A DNA stretch of 64,000 nucleotides from positions 1 to 64,000 of the forward strand of contig NZ_SACQ01000002.1 of assembly GCF_004005935.1 (NCBI RefSeq), given 5' to 3'. Both the position numbers and the translations under genes were made by a program. A model generated the notes under the pieces. It saw nothing but the letters and a program-made list of their open reading frames with translations, made no database searches and was not told the origin of the DNA. Shown in pieces: positions 7,865 to 17,233 of this stretch (its first letter is position 1; every line of letters begins with the position of its first letter). Origin of the DNA: Neptunomonas marina. Its GTDB lineage: Bacteria; Pseudomonadota; Gammaproteobacteria; Pseudomonadales; Balneatricaceae.

Positions 7865-10274
7865 AGCCTCGCTCCTTCAACAACTGAGAAATGGCATCAG
7901 CAACAGAAAGGCCTTTGCGCGTTAACTGCTTAATCGCGTTTACATCTTCTGCACGGGACGAGTACAACAGCTTGTGAAATGGATCGACGATGAGACGGCC
8001 AATCCCGGTGCCCATTTCAGTAATAAAGAAAATTTCGGAATAGACACCAGTGACGGTATGAACGGTTTTCAGGTATTCATAGCCGCCTTCACCTAATGGC
8101 AAACGACCTTCTTTTTTGAGCGCGTTGATGGTTTCGGCTTTTTGACCAAGCAGGTACATATTGGCCGAGTTTTCAGCGATGGCTTTACCTGTAGGGCTGT
8201 CATACAAATCGTTGACCGACTGCGTTACCGTTACAGCACTGCCGCCATATTTTCGAAATCGACGGTAACCCGTCTCGATGAACTTACCGACATCACCTTG
8301 AGTCAGCAGATCCCAGGCTTCGTCAATGAACACAATCTTGCGACGATCCCGCTCACCTAAGTACATCTCTTGTTGGATTTGGTAGATAAGCTGAAGCAAC
8401 ACCACTTGTTGTAGGTGCTTGCGTCCCTTGAGCTCTTCTAACTCCAAAACGGTAAAACGGTTTTTGAAGCGAATATTGTTGTGGCCATTAAAGAAGCGGC
8501 CATATTCGCCCTGTGTCGTAAACGGATAGAGCTGCTCACCCACGTCTTGCACACGTCGGTCTTCGTGATTTTTTAAAGCCTCTGCCACATCATCAACCAA
8601 CATGGCACGACCTTTTTTCTCCCACAGTTCACGAGTCTGACGCTTTAGGTTGGCCATCTGAAAATCGGTTAATGACTGCGTAGGTGCGGCCATTGCGGCC
8701 AATAACCCAACCAGTACATCCGCTTCTTCGTCATAGTCCTCAACGATTTCAAACGGATTTAAGCAAATGCCACTGTCCCGCCCGAACTGTAAGAACTCAC
8801 CGTCATAGACTTCACACAGCTTTTCATAAGAGCGGCCAACATCAATCACCCAGCATTGCCCGCCTTCAGATAAGTAGGAAGAGATGATTTCGTTCACCAG
8901 GAAAGACTTACCCGACCCTGATTGCGCCGCGATGCAACAGTTGTAATTACTGCCCGAGTCATAAAGGGACACACTCATGATCTGGCCATTACGGGAAACA
9001 AAGTTAATCACTGGCGTGCCTGTACCTTTCCAATCCGCAAACAAAGGCAACAGAGGGATCACATGCCGTGTCGCCATGGTCTTGAATCGAAACAAGTCGT
9101 TCATCGCCTGGCGGTCAGCACCAAATGGCAAGGCATTCAGGAAAATGGGCAAACAGAAGTACTTGTCTTCCATCAGCTCAAATCCAAGTTCTTTGAAATA
9201 GGTTCGAGCATTTGAAACAGAGCTGATGGACGCCTCTTCCGTTGGTGAAAACAGCGTTAAGGTCAAATTTGCCCGAATAGGACGATCACCTTCTTGCAAA
9301 GCCTCAAAAAGAACATCAAACCCCTTTTTCTTGGCTGCAAGCACCGGCACAAACTTGAGCATTGGGCCATAGGCCTGATTGACCGCCCATTGACGCTTCG
9401 TCTCTAAACGAGATCGCATGGCCTCGGCTGAAGGAAAGTGAATGGTGACATTCAGCAAAAAGCTTCCGCGTAAACCGCGACTACCCGTCATCATATCGCC
9501 CGCAAAACTTGCGGCATGACCAAACCAGATCCGCTCAGGCAAGCGCTTAAACGATAAGGTTTTAACTCGGTAATCACCCAACATCAGACCTTGGCTATCC
9601 ACTTTGATAGCTCGGTCATAATCCAACACTTGCTCTCGAAGTGGTTTATCTGCCTCACTTCGAATGAGTGATGGATTGCGCCAGGAAGCATCTTTTCCCC
9701 AGTTAAGCTGCGCACTTAATGCTGCGAGCCAATTTCGGTCGGTCATCTCAGTAACACGAAAACCAACCGTTGCCAACGCTTGCGAGAAAGAAGCCCGCAG
9801 CGCGGATGCTCGACTCAATTCACGTTCAGTCGGCATAGGACTTTCCAAAGGCAATTTGCAGGTGACGATCAGTTGAAAGTTGCGCACCTGAGTCTGGGTC
9901 GATTCTTCTATCGGTTGAACCGTGCCCCCATCGAGGAAATCCGCACGTTTGCGTATCGACGCCCTAAGCAATGGATCGGATTGACGATGCCGTAAGCCCA
10001 TCATGCGCTGAAGGTCGGTTTGAATATCAGGGGATGCGTACAGGCCAAATTGCAGCAAAGTGTCTTTTGGCCAGTCGTTGTTAAGTAGAACATTAACCCT
10101 GTCTGCAACAGACTCATCACCACCAGGCAATGGGTCACATAGAAAACCAAAGCCAACACTCTGGTCTTCCATGAAAAACAGTTGCTCATCGTCTGAATAG
10201 GCCAATACTGGCAACAGCTCTGAAGCGCGTTGCCCTGAATACAGAGAGGCTTTCATTAACGCCCCTCCAACCAA
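7857..10274 (-). CDS. traC: TraC, type IV secretion ATPase (VirB4 family)
   Basis: An 805-residue ATPase that powers pilus assembly at the inner membrane. Walker A is AAQSGSGKSFL near residue 450, Walker B is RRKIVFIDEAW, and a TraC N-terminal domain precedes them. The length matches F/SXT TraC (about 800-875). It overlaps dsbC by 19 bases. An in-frame later start (MKASLYSGQRASELL at 10256) lies right at the dsbC stop and is also plausible. Confidence 0.95.
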   Translation of the reverse strand: MVGGALMKASLYSGQRASELLPVLAYSDDEQLFFMEDQSVGFGFLCDPLPGGDESVADRVNVLLNNDWPKDTLLQFGLYASPDIQTDLQRMMGLRHRQSDPLLRASIRKRADFLDGGTVQPIEESTQTQVRNFQLIVTCKLPLESPMPTERELSRASALRASFSQALATVGFRVTEMTDRNWLAALSAQLNWGKDASWRNPSLIRSEADKPLREQVLDYDRAIKVDSQGLMLGDYRVKTLSFKRLPERIWFGHAASFAGDMMTGSRGLRGSFLLNVTIHFPSAEAMRSRLETKRQWAVNQAYGPMLKFVPVLAAKKKGFDVLFEALQEGDRPIRANLTLTLFSPTEEASISSVSNARTYFKELGFELMEDKYFCLPIFLNALPFGADRQAMNDLFRFKTMATRHVIPLLPLFADWKGTGTPVINFVSRNGQIMSVSLYDSGSNYNCCIAAQSGSGKSFLVNEIISSYLSEGGQCWVIDVGRSYEKLCEVYDGEFLQFGRDSGICLNPFEIVEDYDEEADVLVGLLAAMAAPTQSLTDFQMANLKRQTRELWEKKGRAMLVDDVAEALKNHEDRRVQDVGEQLYPFTTQGEYGRFFNGHNNIRFKNRFTVLELEELKGRKHLQQVVLLQLIYQIQQEMYLGERDRRKIVFIDEAWDLLTQGDVGKFIETGYRRFRKYGGSAVTVTQSVNDLYDSPTGKAIAENSANMYLLGQKAETINALKKEGRLPLGEGGYEYLKTVHTVTGVYSEIFFITEMGTGIGRLIVDPFHKLLYSSRAEDVNAIKQLTRKGLSVADAISQLLKERGYE

Positions 10275-10948
10275 GCAGAAAGATCATAAGGACGGCCTCG
10301 GCTGATGCGACCATCATTGGCGACGATGAAAGGCACACCTTGAATGCCCAGGATTTGAGCCGTCACCAAGGTACGCTGCATTGGTTCTAAGTTGCAGGCA
10401 TCATCCTGTTCTAGGTTACCAATCCGGCCATTGAGCAATGCATCGGTGGCCGCTTTTTTGTCACGCGCACAGCCAAGCTGGCGAACCTGACGCTCTGAAT
10501 CAGGACCAAGCACTGGCACAGGGAGTATTTGGAAGGTGTATTCTTTGGTTAACGGTAAGGCTTGTTTCAAAAGCTCATGGCAATGCGGGCACCGGGGGTC
10601 AACAAAGACCACCACTTTCTTTTTGCCTTCGCCCAGCGTCAGTGGGTTCAAATCATCCATTTTTAAGCCAAGGCGACTTAAATCCAGCGAGTTTCCCGCT
10701 TCTCGAATTTCTTCAAGACTGGTAAGCGGCTTTTTGGACCAGGCATCATAGAGCGTGCCATCAATGACGAACCGGCCACTGTCTGACATGAAAACAATAC
10801 GGCCATTGCTTTCGACCGCTTTCATACCCGTGACAGGTAAAGAAACCATGCCGTCAATTTTGCCAACGGGCGACACTTCAGACACGGGTTCAGCTTGAAC
10901 CAAAGGAGATAGCGCAAGCGCCAGAATAATTGGAGATAGTTTTCGCAT
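10256..10948 (-). CDS. dsbC: DsbC-family thiol:disulfide isomerase
   Basis: A periplasmic protein with a signal peptide (MRKLSPIILALALSPLVQA), a DsbC-type N-terminal dimerisation domain and a thioredoxin fold with the active site FVDPRCPHCHELL. The cis-proline loop is seen in GVPFIVAND. It probably shuffles disulfides in the cysteine-rich TraN and TraU. It is the first gene of the dsbC-traC...traN run, directly downstream of the mosAT hotspot. The ATG has GAGGA a few bases upstream. Confidence 0.93.
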   Translation of the reverse strand: MRKLSPIILALALSPLVQAEPVSEVSPVGKIDGMVSLPVTGMKAVESNGRIVFMSDSGRFVIDGTLYDAWSKKPLTSLEEIREAGNSLDLSRLGLKMDDLNPLTLGEGKKKVVVFVDPRCPHCHELLKQALPLTKEYTFQILPVPVLGPDSERQVRQLGCARDKKAATDALLNGRIGNLEQDDACNLEPMQRTLVTAQILGIQGVPFIVANDGRISRGRPYDLSAWLEGR

Positions 10949-11326
10949 GAGGAGTCCTCGTTAATGTAAATAGAGGCTCCAGTCTATGCAGTTGTCCTAT
11001 GTGGACTCGGTTAGATAGATTGAAGAATTGGATGCCTTGCTAAGGTGCCACTTGTTGTTGCGCACTATTAGTTCAGGTATAGCTTTCATTCTGGCAGCCT
11101 TACAGGCTTCCCCCAATTCATCTAGTTTATATAAACCCGCTTTTTCACACTCTGGGTGTTAAAATTCATCACTGTGTAAACTAACCAAGTCCTTTTAATA
11201 CCTCCAGAAGTCAAGTTGACAAATTTGACACCTTTTAGCGTCATTATTGTACACTTGTGCTCCGTGAAAATTAAGTCTACACTTATGACATGTTTAAGTG
11301 TCATCCTTGATAACTAGAGGCGTATT
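10949..11326. promoter_or_regulatory. Divergent promoter region between dsbC and mosA
   Basis: 378 bases without a credible gene. The mosA-proximal 120 bases hold repeated GACA/TGTC elements and an inverted repeat, ACACTTA (11279-11285) with TAAGTGT (11295-11301), 26 bases before mosA. AbiEi-type antitoxins repress their own promoter by binding such repeats, so this is a candidate operator. The dsbC-proximal part must hold the dsbC promoter, but I cannot pick a convincing one. Confidence 0.5.
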
Positions 11327-11863
11327 GTGAAAAAGGCTGAGGCAATTAAAAAGCTCTTAGAATATGACAAGCGTGGTCGCTGTGTTTTTACTAATTCAGA
11401 TCTGGCGAAAATCTTTCATCAAGATAATGAACGAGCATTGCGTGCGGGAATTAAACGTTTGCAAGACGATGGCTTACTCACCCGAATCATTAATGGTGTG
11501 TATTTATACAATTTAGCGCAGTCGAAAGGCAGCGATACGTTGGAGCAAATTGCTAAAACTATTCGACGTGGAGAATATAACTACATTAGCCTGGAGTCTG
11601 CACTTTCTGATTTCGGTGTTATTTCGCAAATTCCAGTAGATCGCTTAACGGTTATGACAACGGGGCGTTCCGGTGAATTCAAAACACCTTTGGGTACAAT
11701 TGAATTTACGCATACGAAACGAGATCCAATCGATATTATAGAAAATACCAGTTTAGTCGGCAGACCACTTAGGTTAGCAACGAAACAAACTGCATACAGA
11801 GACTTAAAACGAGTTGGCCGAAATACACATTTAGTAAGCAAGGATGGGCTATATGAAAATTGA
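11327..11863 (+). CDS. mosA: MosA antitoxin (AbiEi family)
   Basis: A 178-residue protein with an N-terminal winged-helix region (about residues 15-60, DLAKIFHQDNERALRAGIKRLQDDGLL) and an AbiEi C-terminal antitoxin domain (YISLESALSDFGVI...). In SXT, mosA-mosT is a toxin-antitoxin pair that favours ICE retention. It lies at the same place, between traA and dsbC, on the strand opposite the tra genes. The start is GTG with AGGCG upstream. The 3' end overlaps mosT by 20 bases, which suggests coupled translation. Confidence 0.85.
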   Translation: MKKAEAIKKLLEYDKRGRCVFTNSDLAKIFHQDNERALRAGIKRLQDDGLLTRIINGVYLYNLAQSKGSDTLEQIAKTIRRGEYNYISLESALSDFGVISQIPVDRLTVMTTGRSGEFKTPLGTIEFTHTKRDPIDIIENTSLVGRPLRLATKQTAYRDLKRVGRNTHLVSKDGLYEN

Positions 11864-12773
11864 TCAAGAAAATTTCGCGCTATTGGTGAATAAAGCAATG
11901 CAGGTTGAAAATGTATCTCATATGCGTTCAGTGATAGAGAAAGAGCTCTTACACTACGATATTTTATTTGCGCTAGAGAAAGGTGGACTTCTAGACAAAC
12001 TAACTTTTCAAGGTGGCACGTCGTTACGACTTTGTTATGGAGGCAATCGTTTCAGCGAAGATCTGGATTTTGCTGGCGGGAAGGATTTCAGCTCAGCAAT
12101 GTTGGCAGACATGAAACATTGTATAGAAAAGTACATTGGCGAACGCTACGGGCTTGAAGTGACAGTAAAAGAACCAAAGGATCTAAAGCAAGATCCCAAA
12201 TATTCTGAATTGAGCATTGATAAGTGGCAAATAGCGGTAGTGACTTCTCCTGAGAGAAAAGATCTGCCAAAACAAAAAATTAAAGTAGAAGTGGCAAACA
12301 TTCCAGCCTATACAAGAGAGCCCCAACCTCTTCAAATAAACTATGATTTTTTGCCTGATGGATACAGTGATACGCTAATTTTGACAGAAAGCTTGGATGA
12401 AGTCATGGCGGATAAAATCATTTCCTTGCCTGCCACTACAAGGTATGTGCGCCACCGAGATATATGGGATTTAGCTTGGTTACAGCAACAAGGCGCGACA
12501 CTCAATATGGACTTAGTTAAAAACAAGGTGTCAGATTATAAACTTGAGCACTTCAACAAAATGTTGGAAAACTTTCTAGACCGACTTCCTGGTATTGTAT
12601 CTAGTGAAGCGTTCATTGCAGAAATGAAACGTTTCTTACCAACAGATGTATTTGATAGAACCCTAGCTCAGGATAAGTTTCAAGTTTACCTGCAAAATAC
12701 TTTGGCGAAACTATTTAAAATTGTGAGTAACGAATTACTAGGCAACGTTACTAATAATGAATTTAAAATGTAA
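11844..12773 (+). CDS. mosT: MosT toxin (AbiEii-type nucleotidyltransferase)
   Basis: A 309-residue member of the AbiEii/MosT nucleotidyltransferase toxins. The signature GGTSLRLCYGGNRFSEDLDFAG (residues about 57-78) has the G-G-T-x-L...DLDF core that binds nucleotide and metal. A later conserved segment is DEVMADKIISLP...RHRDIWDL. Related toxins modify tRNA or otherwise block growth. ATG at 11844 overlaps mosA; a second ATG at 11853 (MKIDQEN) is an alternative. A strong terminator follows. Confidence 0.87.
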   Translation: MGYMKIDQENFALLVNKAMQVENVSHMRSVIEKELLHYDILFALEKGGLLDKLTFQGGTSLRLCYGGNRFSEDLDFAGGKDFSSAMLADMKHCIEKYIGERYGLEVTVKEPKDLKQDPKYSELSIDKWQIAVVTSPERKDLPKQKIKVEVANIPAYTREPQPLQINYDFLPDGYSDTLILTESLDEVMADKIISLPATTRYVRHRDIWDLAWLQQQGATLNMDLVKNKVSDYKLEHFNKMLENFLDRLPGIVSSEAFIAEMKRFLPTDVFDRTLAQDKFQVYLQNTLAKLFKIVSNELLGNVTNNEFKM

Positions 12774-12777
12774 AAAA

Positions 12778-12811
12778 TTGGGTCCACAAAGCAGTGACTT
12801 TGTAGACCCAA
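12778..12811. terminator. Bidirectional terminator between mosT and traA
   Basis: A 14-bp stem with one mismatch (12778-12791 with 12798-12811) and a CAGTGA loop lies between the convergent mosT and traA. Reading leftward it is followed by TTTTTT, so it best terminates the traLEKBVA transcript; on the plus strand the downstream T run is weak. Confidence 0.7.
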
Positions 12812-12838
12812 ACCTTTTAAAGGTCTCTATTCAGTTTA

Positions 12839-13225
12839 TCAAGTGCCCAGTAAAACGGCGCTGATTGCTGGAACAGTTGTGCCAATGACTTCTTGAGTGC
12901 TGGCAACAACAGGTAAAGTTGCAGACATGACACTTTCAACGACTGTTGGCGTATTGTAGAGACCCATACCGCCACCAATGCCCAAGGCAAAGGCCATCAA
13001 GCTTTGGCGAGCGATACCGCCCACAATACCCACCAGAACCATGGCTCCCGCTACGATCCGTCCCAAAGTACCTTGGGTCCAATCTTTTAGGGTATCCCAC
13101 ACATCAGTGAAAGCACCACCACCGGTGCCCGCAAATGAGGGCTCCGAAATCATTAACGCCATCAAACCAAGCGCACCAATGGTCATTAGGCGCTGAGTCT
13201 GAATGCTGCGAACTGCATTTGTCAT
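12839..13225 (-). CDS. traA: TraA, conjugative pilin precursor
   Basis: A 128-residue protein. A leader peptide with a hydrophobic core ends near EPSFA-GTGGGAF, where signal peptidase would cut. Two further hydrophobic segments follow (GRIVAGAMVLVGIVGGIA and LMAFALGIGGGMGLY), as in F-type pilins. It is the last gene of traLEKBVA and overlaps the traV stop by 4 bases. Pilin is the main pilus subunit. Confidence 0.87.
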   Translation of the reverse strand: MTNAVRSIQTQRLMTIGALGLMALMISEPSFAGTGGGAFTDVWDTLKDWTQGTLGRIVAGAMVLVGIVGGIARQSLMAFALGIGGGMGLYNTPTVVESVMSATLPVVASTQEVIGTTVPAISAVLLGT

Positions 13226-13794
13226 TCGTTAGTTTCTCCGTAGATACTCAAGTTATCGCGCTTACCATCAGCTCCCGCTGAGGCTGAATCGCTTTGAGTC
13301 TGAAGTGGACGTAGCACTGGCGAAACCGTTTGAGGTGCTGACACCCCAATATCCCACCGGCGCGGTTCAATTTCGGTAAACACGTAGCTGGATAAATTCA
13401 GATCTCCACGGTCATCCTCCCAAGGCGCAATCCAAATCCGCATCACCCTCGAAGGAATGCGAATCGGTGCAGATTGCTGCGTCTCAGGTAATGCTGGATG
13501 GCTCAGCAGTCCTGTCTCTAAATCAGATTGTGAATACCCAGAGGGAGAACCAATTCGAGTCGCCACAGCATCAATCGTCTTGGGTGCAGCTCCATTACTT
13601 GTAAGCTCATAGACTTCACGAGCGGATAAACAGCGCACACCGTCAGGCATACCTGGGCATCCATATTCACTACTCCCAATACCCAATGAACTACAGCCAG
13701 ACAATAAGGTTGAGCCGACTGCCAATAAAAGTAATCCAGCTTTAGACCACTGTTTTGACTGGTGCTTTGGGTTGTTCTGCATTGATGTCGTCAT
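13222..13794 (-). CDS. traV: TraV, outer-membrane lipoprotein of the T4SS core
   Basis: A lipoprotein with a clear lipobox (LLLLAVGSTLLSGC), which anchors it to the outer membrane. In F, TraV links the TraB and TraK rings. I chose ATG at 13794 because AGGAGAG lies about 8 bases upstream. The open frame extends to 13872, overlapping the end of traB; that longer start would put 26 extra residues before the signal sequence. The 3' end overlaps traA (ATGA). Confidence 0.88.
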   Translation of the reverse strand: MTTSMQNNPKHQSKQWSKAGLLLLAVGSTLLSGCSSLGIGSSEYGCPGMPDGVRCLSAREVYELTSNGAAPKTIDAVATRIGSPSGYSQSDLETGLLSHPALPETQQSAPIRIPSRVMRIWIAPWEDDRGDLNLSSYVFTEIEPRRWDIGVSAPQTVSPVLRPLQTQSDSASAGADGKRDNLSIYGETNE

Positions 13795-13868
13795 GGTTAA
13801 CTCTCCTCTGGATACACATCTTATTGTCTGAAACGGACTTCGATCGGTTAGCAACATGCAGGATTTTT

Positions 13869-15161
13869 TCATCTTCTTGCACCTCCCCCTTGCGAAGTGG
13901 CCAACGACAACGAGGCACCACGAGTGACTATGACTTCAATTTTCCTTGCAGCGTCTACCTCTATGACTGGGAACATATTTTCAGCCATGTCCAAATAGAA
14001 CTTGGCCACTCGATCCAATGCTTTACCTGTGCCTTTAATCGCAGCGCCTTGTAATGCTTCTTGGCTCATGACTTGCTGGTACAGCTGAGTATCACCGGCA
14101 TTATCCGTCTGAATCGTCGGAACAGGATTCACATCAAATGCGCCTGCCAAGCCCTGAAGGAATCCGGCCATCATCGATTTGGCCACCAGCTGCCCTTGTT
14201 TCGACACTAATCGGCCACGAATACCGGCTTTGCCGTCTTCACCCACGGCATAAGAATCCAGTCGCGTTTCAATGACGCCACCATCCTCTCTCACACATGA
14301 AATGGTCTCGCCTCGCAAATAGGCACGCTCAGAGCTCAAATCACCGTAACCTGCGGCGATCAAGAAACACTCTTTTATATCCGCTCTAAATCGGTTGGGT
14401 AAAATGGCCTCCTTTTGAATCCTCAGCAATGCAGGAAAAGGTTCGCGTCTTGCGGACTCGTGAGTAGGTGTATCCAAACCCGTGATCAAAGTACCCGAGA
14501 TAATGCTGCCTGCCGGTAAATACAAAGGCGGCGCGTCTTGCACAACAACGTCTGGTTCGGCAACCACTTCAGGCTCAATCATACGAATCGTGATTGGCGG
14601 CAATGGAACATCCCGAGCTCGTGTACCTTGGCCATTGGCTGGCTGCTGATAGAGCGGATCAGGCAGCGGCGCATTGGCAAAATAGTCGTCTGGGTTAGAC
14701 GGCAGTGGCTTTTCGTCTTTAGGCAATTCCATGGCAGATAAAGGCACTTCGAAACGGCTATTTGTGCCTTCAACTGCTGCATCACCTCCAGCGCGAACAT
14801 CATCAAGTTCCGCTCGAAGGCGAGCCAACTCCGCATTGACCTCACTGGGTATAGAAGGCGAACCTGGGCTTAACCGTCCTGAGTCAACGTCACGACGCAA
14901 GCGTTCAACTTCTCGGCGTAACTGCTCGTTGCGCTCACTGAGTAGTTTCACGTTCGCAGCCAAACTATCGACCCCAACATCACGAGTATTGGTATCCGTA
15001 AGAATGTGCCGGATCGTTTCCTGTCGGTTCCGACTGCTCGCGCCATCATCAGGATTAGGTGAAAACACCATCACCATAAGAATGAGACCACCAGCAATTC
15101 CAGCAACCGATAGGCCCCGCTTCATATTCGGGCTCATTTGTTCCCATTGTGCTTTCATCAA
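13869..15161 (-). CDS. traB: TraB, inner-membrane scaffold of the T4SS core (VirB10-like)
   Basis: A 430-residue protein with a cytoplasmic N-terminus, one membrane helix (about residues 16-33, LSVAGIAGGLILMVMVF), a coiled coil (residues 65-95, LSERNEQLRREVERLRRDV), a proline-rich stretch and a C-terminal TrbI/VirB10 beta-barrel domain (YLPAGSIISGTLITGLDTP...). It spans the envelope with TraK and TraV. It overlaps traK by 4 bases. Confidence 0.94.
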   Translation of the reverse strand: MMKAQWEQMSPNMKRGLSVAGIAGGLILMVMVFSPNPDDGASSRNRQETIRHILTDTNTRDVGVDSLAANVKLLSERNEQLRREVERLRRDVDSGRLSPGSPSIPSEVNAELARLRAELDDVRAGGDAAVEGTNSRFEVPLSAMELPKDEKPLPSNPDDYFANAPLPDPLYQQPANGQGTRARDVPLPPITIRMIEPEVVAEPDVVVQDAPPLYLPAGSIISGTLITGLDTPTHESARREPFPALLRIQKEAILPNRFRADIKECFLIAAGYGDLSSERAYLRGETISCVREDGGVIETRLDSYAVGEDGKAGIRGRLVSKQGQLVAKSMMAGFLQGLAGAFDVNPVPTIQTDNAGDTQLYQQVMSQEALQGAAIKGTGKALDRVAKFYLDMAENMFPVIEVDAARKIEVIVTRGASLSLATSQGGGARR

Positions 15162-16060
15162 AGCTCACCTCCCACAAGAAGCGAAGGTCGCTGACTTTCC
15201 ACCGCTTCTTCACGATGATTGCGTACAACCACATACAACTCAGTCTTTTCACCCGGCAACAAGATATTGCGCGGCCAGTAGGCGCTTGCCACTATATCTG
15301 CTGTATGACAGGCTATTTCACTGGCTTCTATCGGCTCATCGGCAAAGCTTTCAACCAGTCCTACATAGACGGTGAAGTAATGTCCCGTCACAATTTGCCC
15401 CTGCTTAAAACCAAACTTTAAACCTGGCTGAAAACATTTCGGGCTTGTGTCAGTTTGGCCAGCTAAACGGATGTCATAGCCTTGTGGTAACTCATTTAGT
15501 GCAAGGCGTCTGAGTAAATCACGTAAGCTATCGACGTATGGCTGAGCCGTTTCCCAAGTGGCGGCTTTTCGGTTCACGACGCCCTTAATAGGCCACTGCT
15601 GACCATCAATAGCTAAGGTGATTTCACGCGGTGGAATACGACGAGGTACTAAGGTGACAGATAACGCAGGCGCTTCCTGACCAGGCGGAGTGATGTAAAG
15701 TGAAACCGGTGATTCTTTGTCCGTGGCCACATATACAACATTCCCCTTGATTTGCGTCTGAGCATCACTGGTTGTTCTCACCTGAGGCGATTCAAACGGC
15801 GTTACAATCCGATTCAGATGACCAAGTGCTACAGGGATCAGTTCATTAACACCCGGTGTCATCAGTAGCGTTGTTGGCGCATCGGTTGCAACCGTATTGC
15901 TTTGAACCGGTGGATTTGCAGTAGCAGACTGCTTCATCACACTGGCTGGCACAATTGGCAATTCCACGTCTGCATACGACGCTTGAGATAACAGGACGCC
16001 ACTCAAGCTCATTGCGATTAAGCTTGGTGTCATCCATCGACTAATTTTGGTTCGCATCAT
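15158..16060 (-). CDS. traK: TraK, secretin-like T4SS core protein (VirB9-like)
   Basis: A 300-residue periplasmic/outer-membrane protein with a signal peptide (ISRWMTPSLIAMSLSGVLLSQASYA). The body is rich in beta strands, as in TraK/VirB9 secretin-like proteins. It forms the outer-membrane pore ring with TraV and TraB. It overlaps traE upstream and traB downstream. Confidence 0.92.
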   Translation of the reverse strand: MMRTKISRWMTPSLIAMSLSGVLLSQASYADVELPIVPASVMKQSATANPPVQSNTVATDAPTTLLMTPGVNELIPVALGHLNRIVTPFESPQVRTTSDAQTQIKGNVVYVATDKESPVSLYITPPGQEAPALSVTLVPRRIPPREITLAIDGQQWPIKGVVNRKAATWETAQPYVDSLRDLLRRLALNELPQGYDIRLAGQTDTSPKCFQPGLKFGFKQGQIVTGHYFTVYVGLVESFADEPIEASEIACHTADIVASAYWPRNILLPGEKTELYVVVRNHREEAVESQRPSLLVGGEL

Positions 16061-16667
16061 TCACCCTCCGGTTTTGCTCTTGGGTCAACTTTTCACGAAC
16101 TCGCTTCGTTCTAGCTTGCCCCTCATACGTATCCATCCAGCTAAGTTTTGGACGGTATTGCTCAATATCGATATCAAACTCATAGGTGCGAGTTTGGCGC
16201 TGCTCATCTCCAGATGGTCCAGAGACCAAGGAATAACCGGTCACAAAGACATGGCCGGTTTCATACTCATACTCCACTTGTCTGGGTTGGAATTTGAGCG
16301 TGACTCGGTCTTCGCGGATTTGTCTTGCCTGAATCTCCAGTGCATCGACCACTTGCTGGTACACCGCTGGAGAAAGCAGCGGCTCGATAGCAACCCGGAT
16401 AAAAGACACATTACCCGGTGTCACGTTGCCCATAAGCTCAGCTAGGTAAAGTCCCCAGGACTCCAGGTAAGGTTGAGTGGCTTGGTTTCGTGACACTTCA
16501 GCCGTTTCAGACAAGGTTGGTGGTTGAATAGCTACCACGGTATTGCGAGAAAATGCCGCTACCGCAAGCAGCAAGTTAGATAGCACCAGCACCGCAATCA
16601 GGAACCGTTGCCATCGGTTCTCTAATTGCGTGCCTTGCCATGATTTTAAAAACACGTCGAACTTCAC
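16041..16667 (-). CDS. traE: TraE, inner-membrane T4SS protein (VirB8-like)
   Basis: A 208-residue protein with one N-terminal membrane helix (RFLIAVLVLSNLLLAVAAFS, about residues 22-41) and a periplasmic domain with the TraE fold. It starts 4 bases inside traL and ends inside traK, consistent with tight translational coupling in traLEKBVA. Confidence 0.92.
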   Translation of the reverse strand: MKFDVFLKSWQGTQLENRWQRFLIAVLVLSNLLLAVAAFSRNTVVAIQPPTLSETAEVSRNQATQPYLESWGLYLAELMGNVTPGNVSFIRVAIEPLLSPAVYQQVVDALEIQARQIREDRVTLKFQPRQVEYEYETGHVFVTGYSLVSGPSGDEQRQTRTYEFDIDIEQYRPKLSWMDTYEGQARTKRVREKLTQEQNRRVNDANQN

Positions 16668-16951
16668 GGCAGATAGCTCCTGATAAATGGGTTAGGGATT
16701 GTCTTGGCTTTGGTTGGCAACAGCCCGGCCCAGTAGATGGCGTGAAGAATAAAACCATCTGGGCGACCATCACGAAAACGCCGATAGAGCTTGGTTGTCA
16801 CCAACCCCAACAGGCATAAAACCAAGGCATTACCGGTAAAAATGCCGATCACTAGCCCCAACAGAATGGGAGCCATCTCATCGGCACTCCAAAGCAGGAA
16901 GTGCGGCGGGTCATCGATATAGGACGGAATACTCACAGGTTCCATAGTCAC
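16664..16951 (-). CDS. traL: TraL, small membrane protein of pilus assembly
   Basis: A 95-residue protein with two membrane segments (about residues 24-60, MAPILLGLVIGIFTGNALVLCLLGLVTTKLY), typical of TraL. The motif IPSYIDDPPHFLLW at the N-terminus is characteristic. It is the first gene of traLEKBVA. GAGGAGTGA lies just upstream of the ATG. Confidence 0.92.
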   Translation of the reverse strand: MTMEPVSIPSYIDDPPHFLLWSADEMAPILLGLVIGIFTGNALVLCLLGLVTTKLYRRFRDGRPDGFILHAIYWAGLLPTKAKTIPNPFIRSYLP

Positions 16952-17233
16952 TCCTCGTTGTTTGAATTGAGAAGTGAAGGATGCCTTGGGATTGGCAGGT
17001 TCAGTGGTCAGCTAGATGCCGAATTCTTGAAGGTTTTGAGGGTTCTACTCAGACAATACTAACAATTGATCTTTTTGATGCGGTTGATATGATGGGGATA
17101 TTGGTCGTGTCGAGACCAGCTGCCCACTTTAGCAAACCCGGACGGGACGACATGCATATCAAATTTATTTTTTGCTTAGGTTTTTTCTGCGACCTCGGCA
17201 GTGGGCACCGTATTCGCTAATAGGAGAAACTCA
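16952..17233. promoter_or_regulatory. Divergent promoter region between traL and the cargo gene
   Basis: About 280 bases without a gene. It must carry the promoters of the tra block and of the rightward gene. A widely spaced inverted repeat (CTGCCCACT near 17119 and AGTGGGCA near 17201) is the only structure I see. No operator for the SetCD activator could be identified by eye. Confidence 0.35.

Noticed and set aside
11122-11304. A 60-codon minus-strand ORF upstream of mosA
   Set aside because: It overlaps the mosA operator region; its codons come from the repeated GACA/TGTC tract. No ribosome site or protein-like pattern.
13795-13872. Longer N-terminus for TraV
   Set aside because: It would place 26 extra residues before the lipoprotein signal peptide and overlaps traB; the start at 13794 has a strong AGGAGAG.
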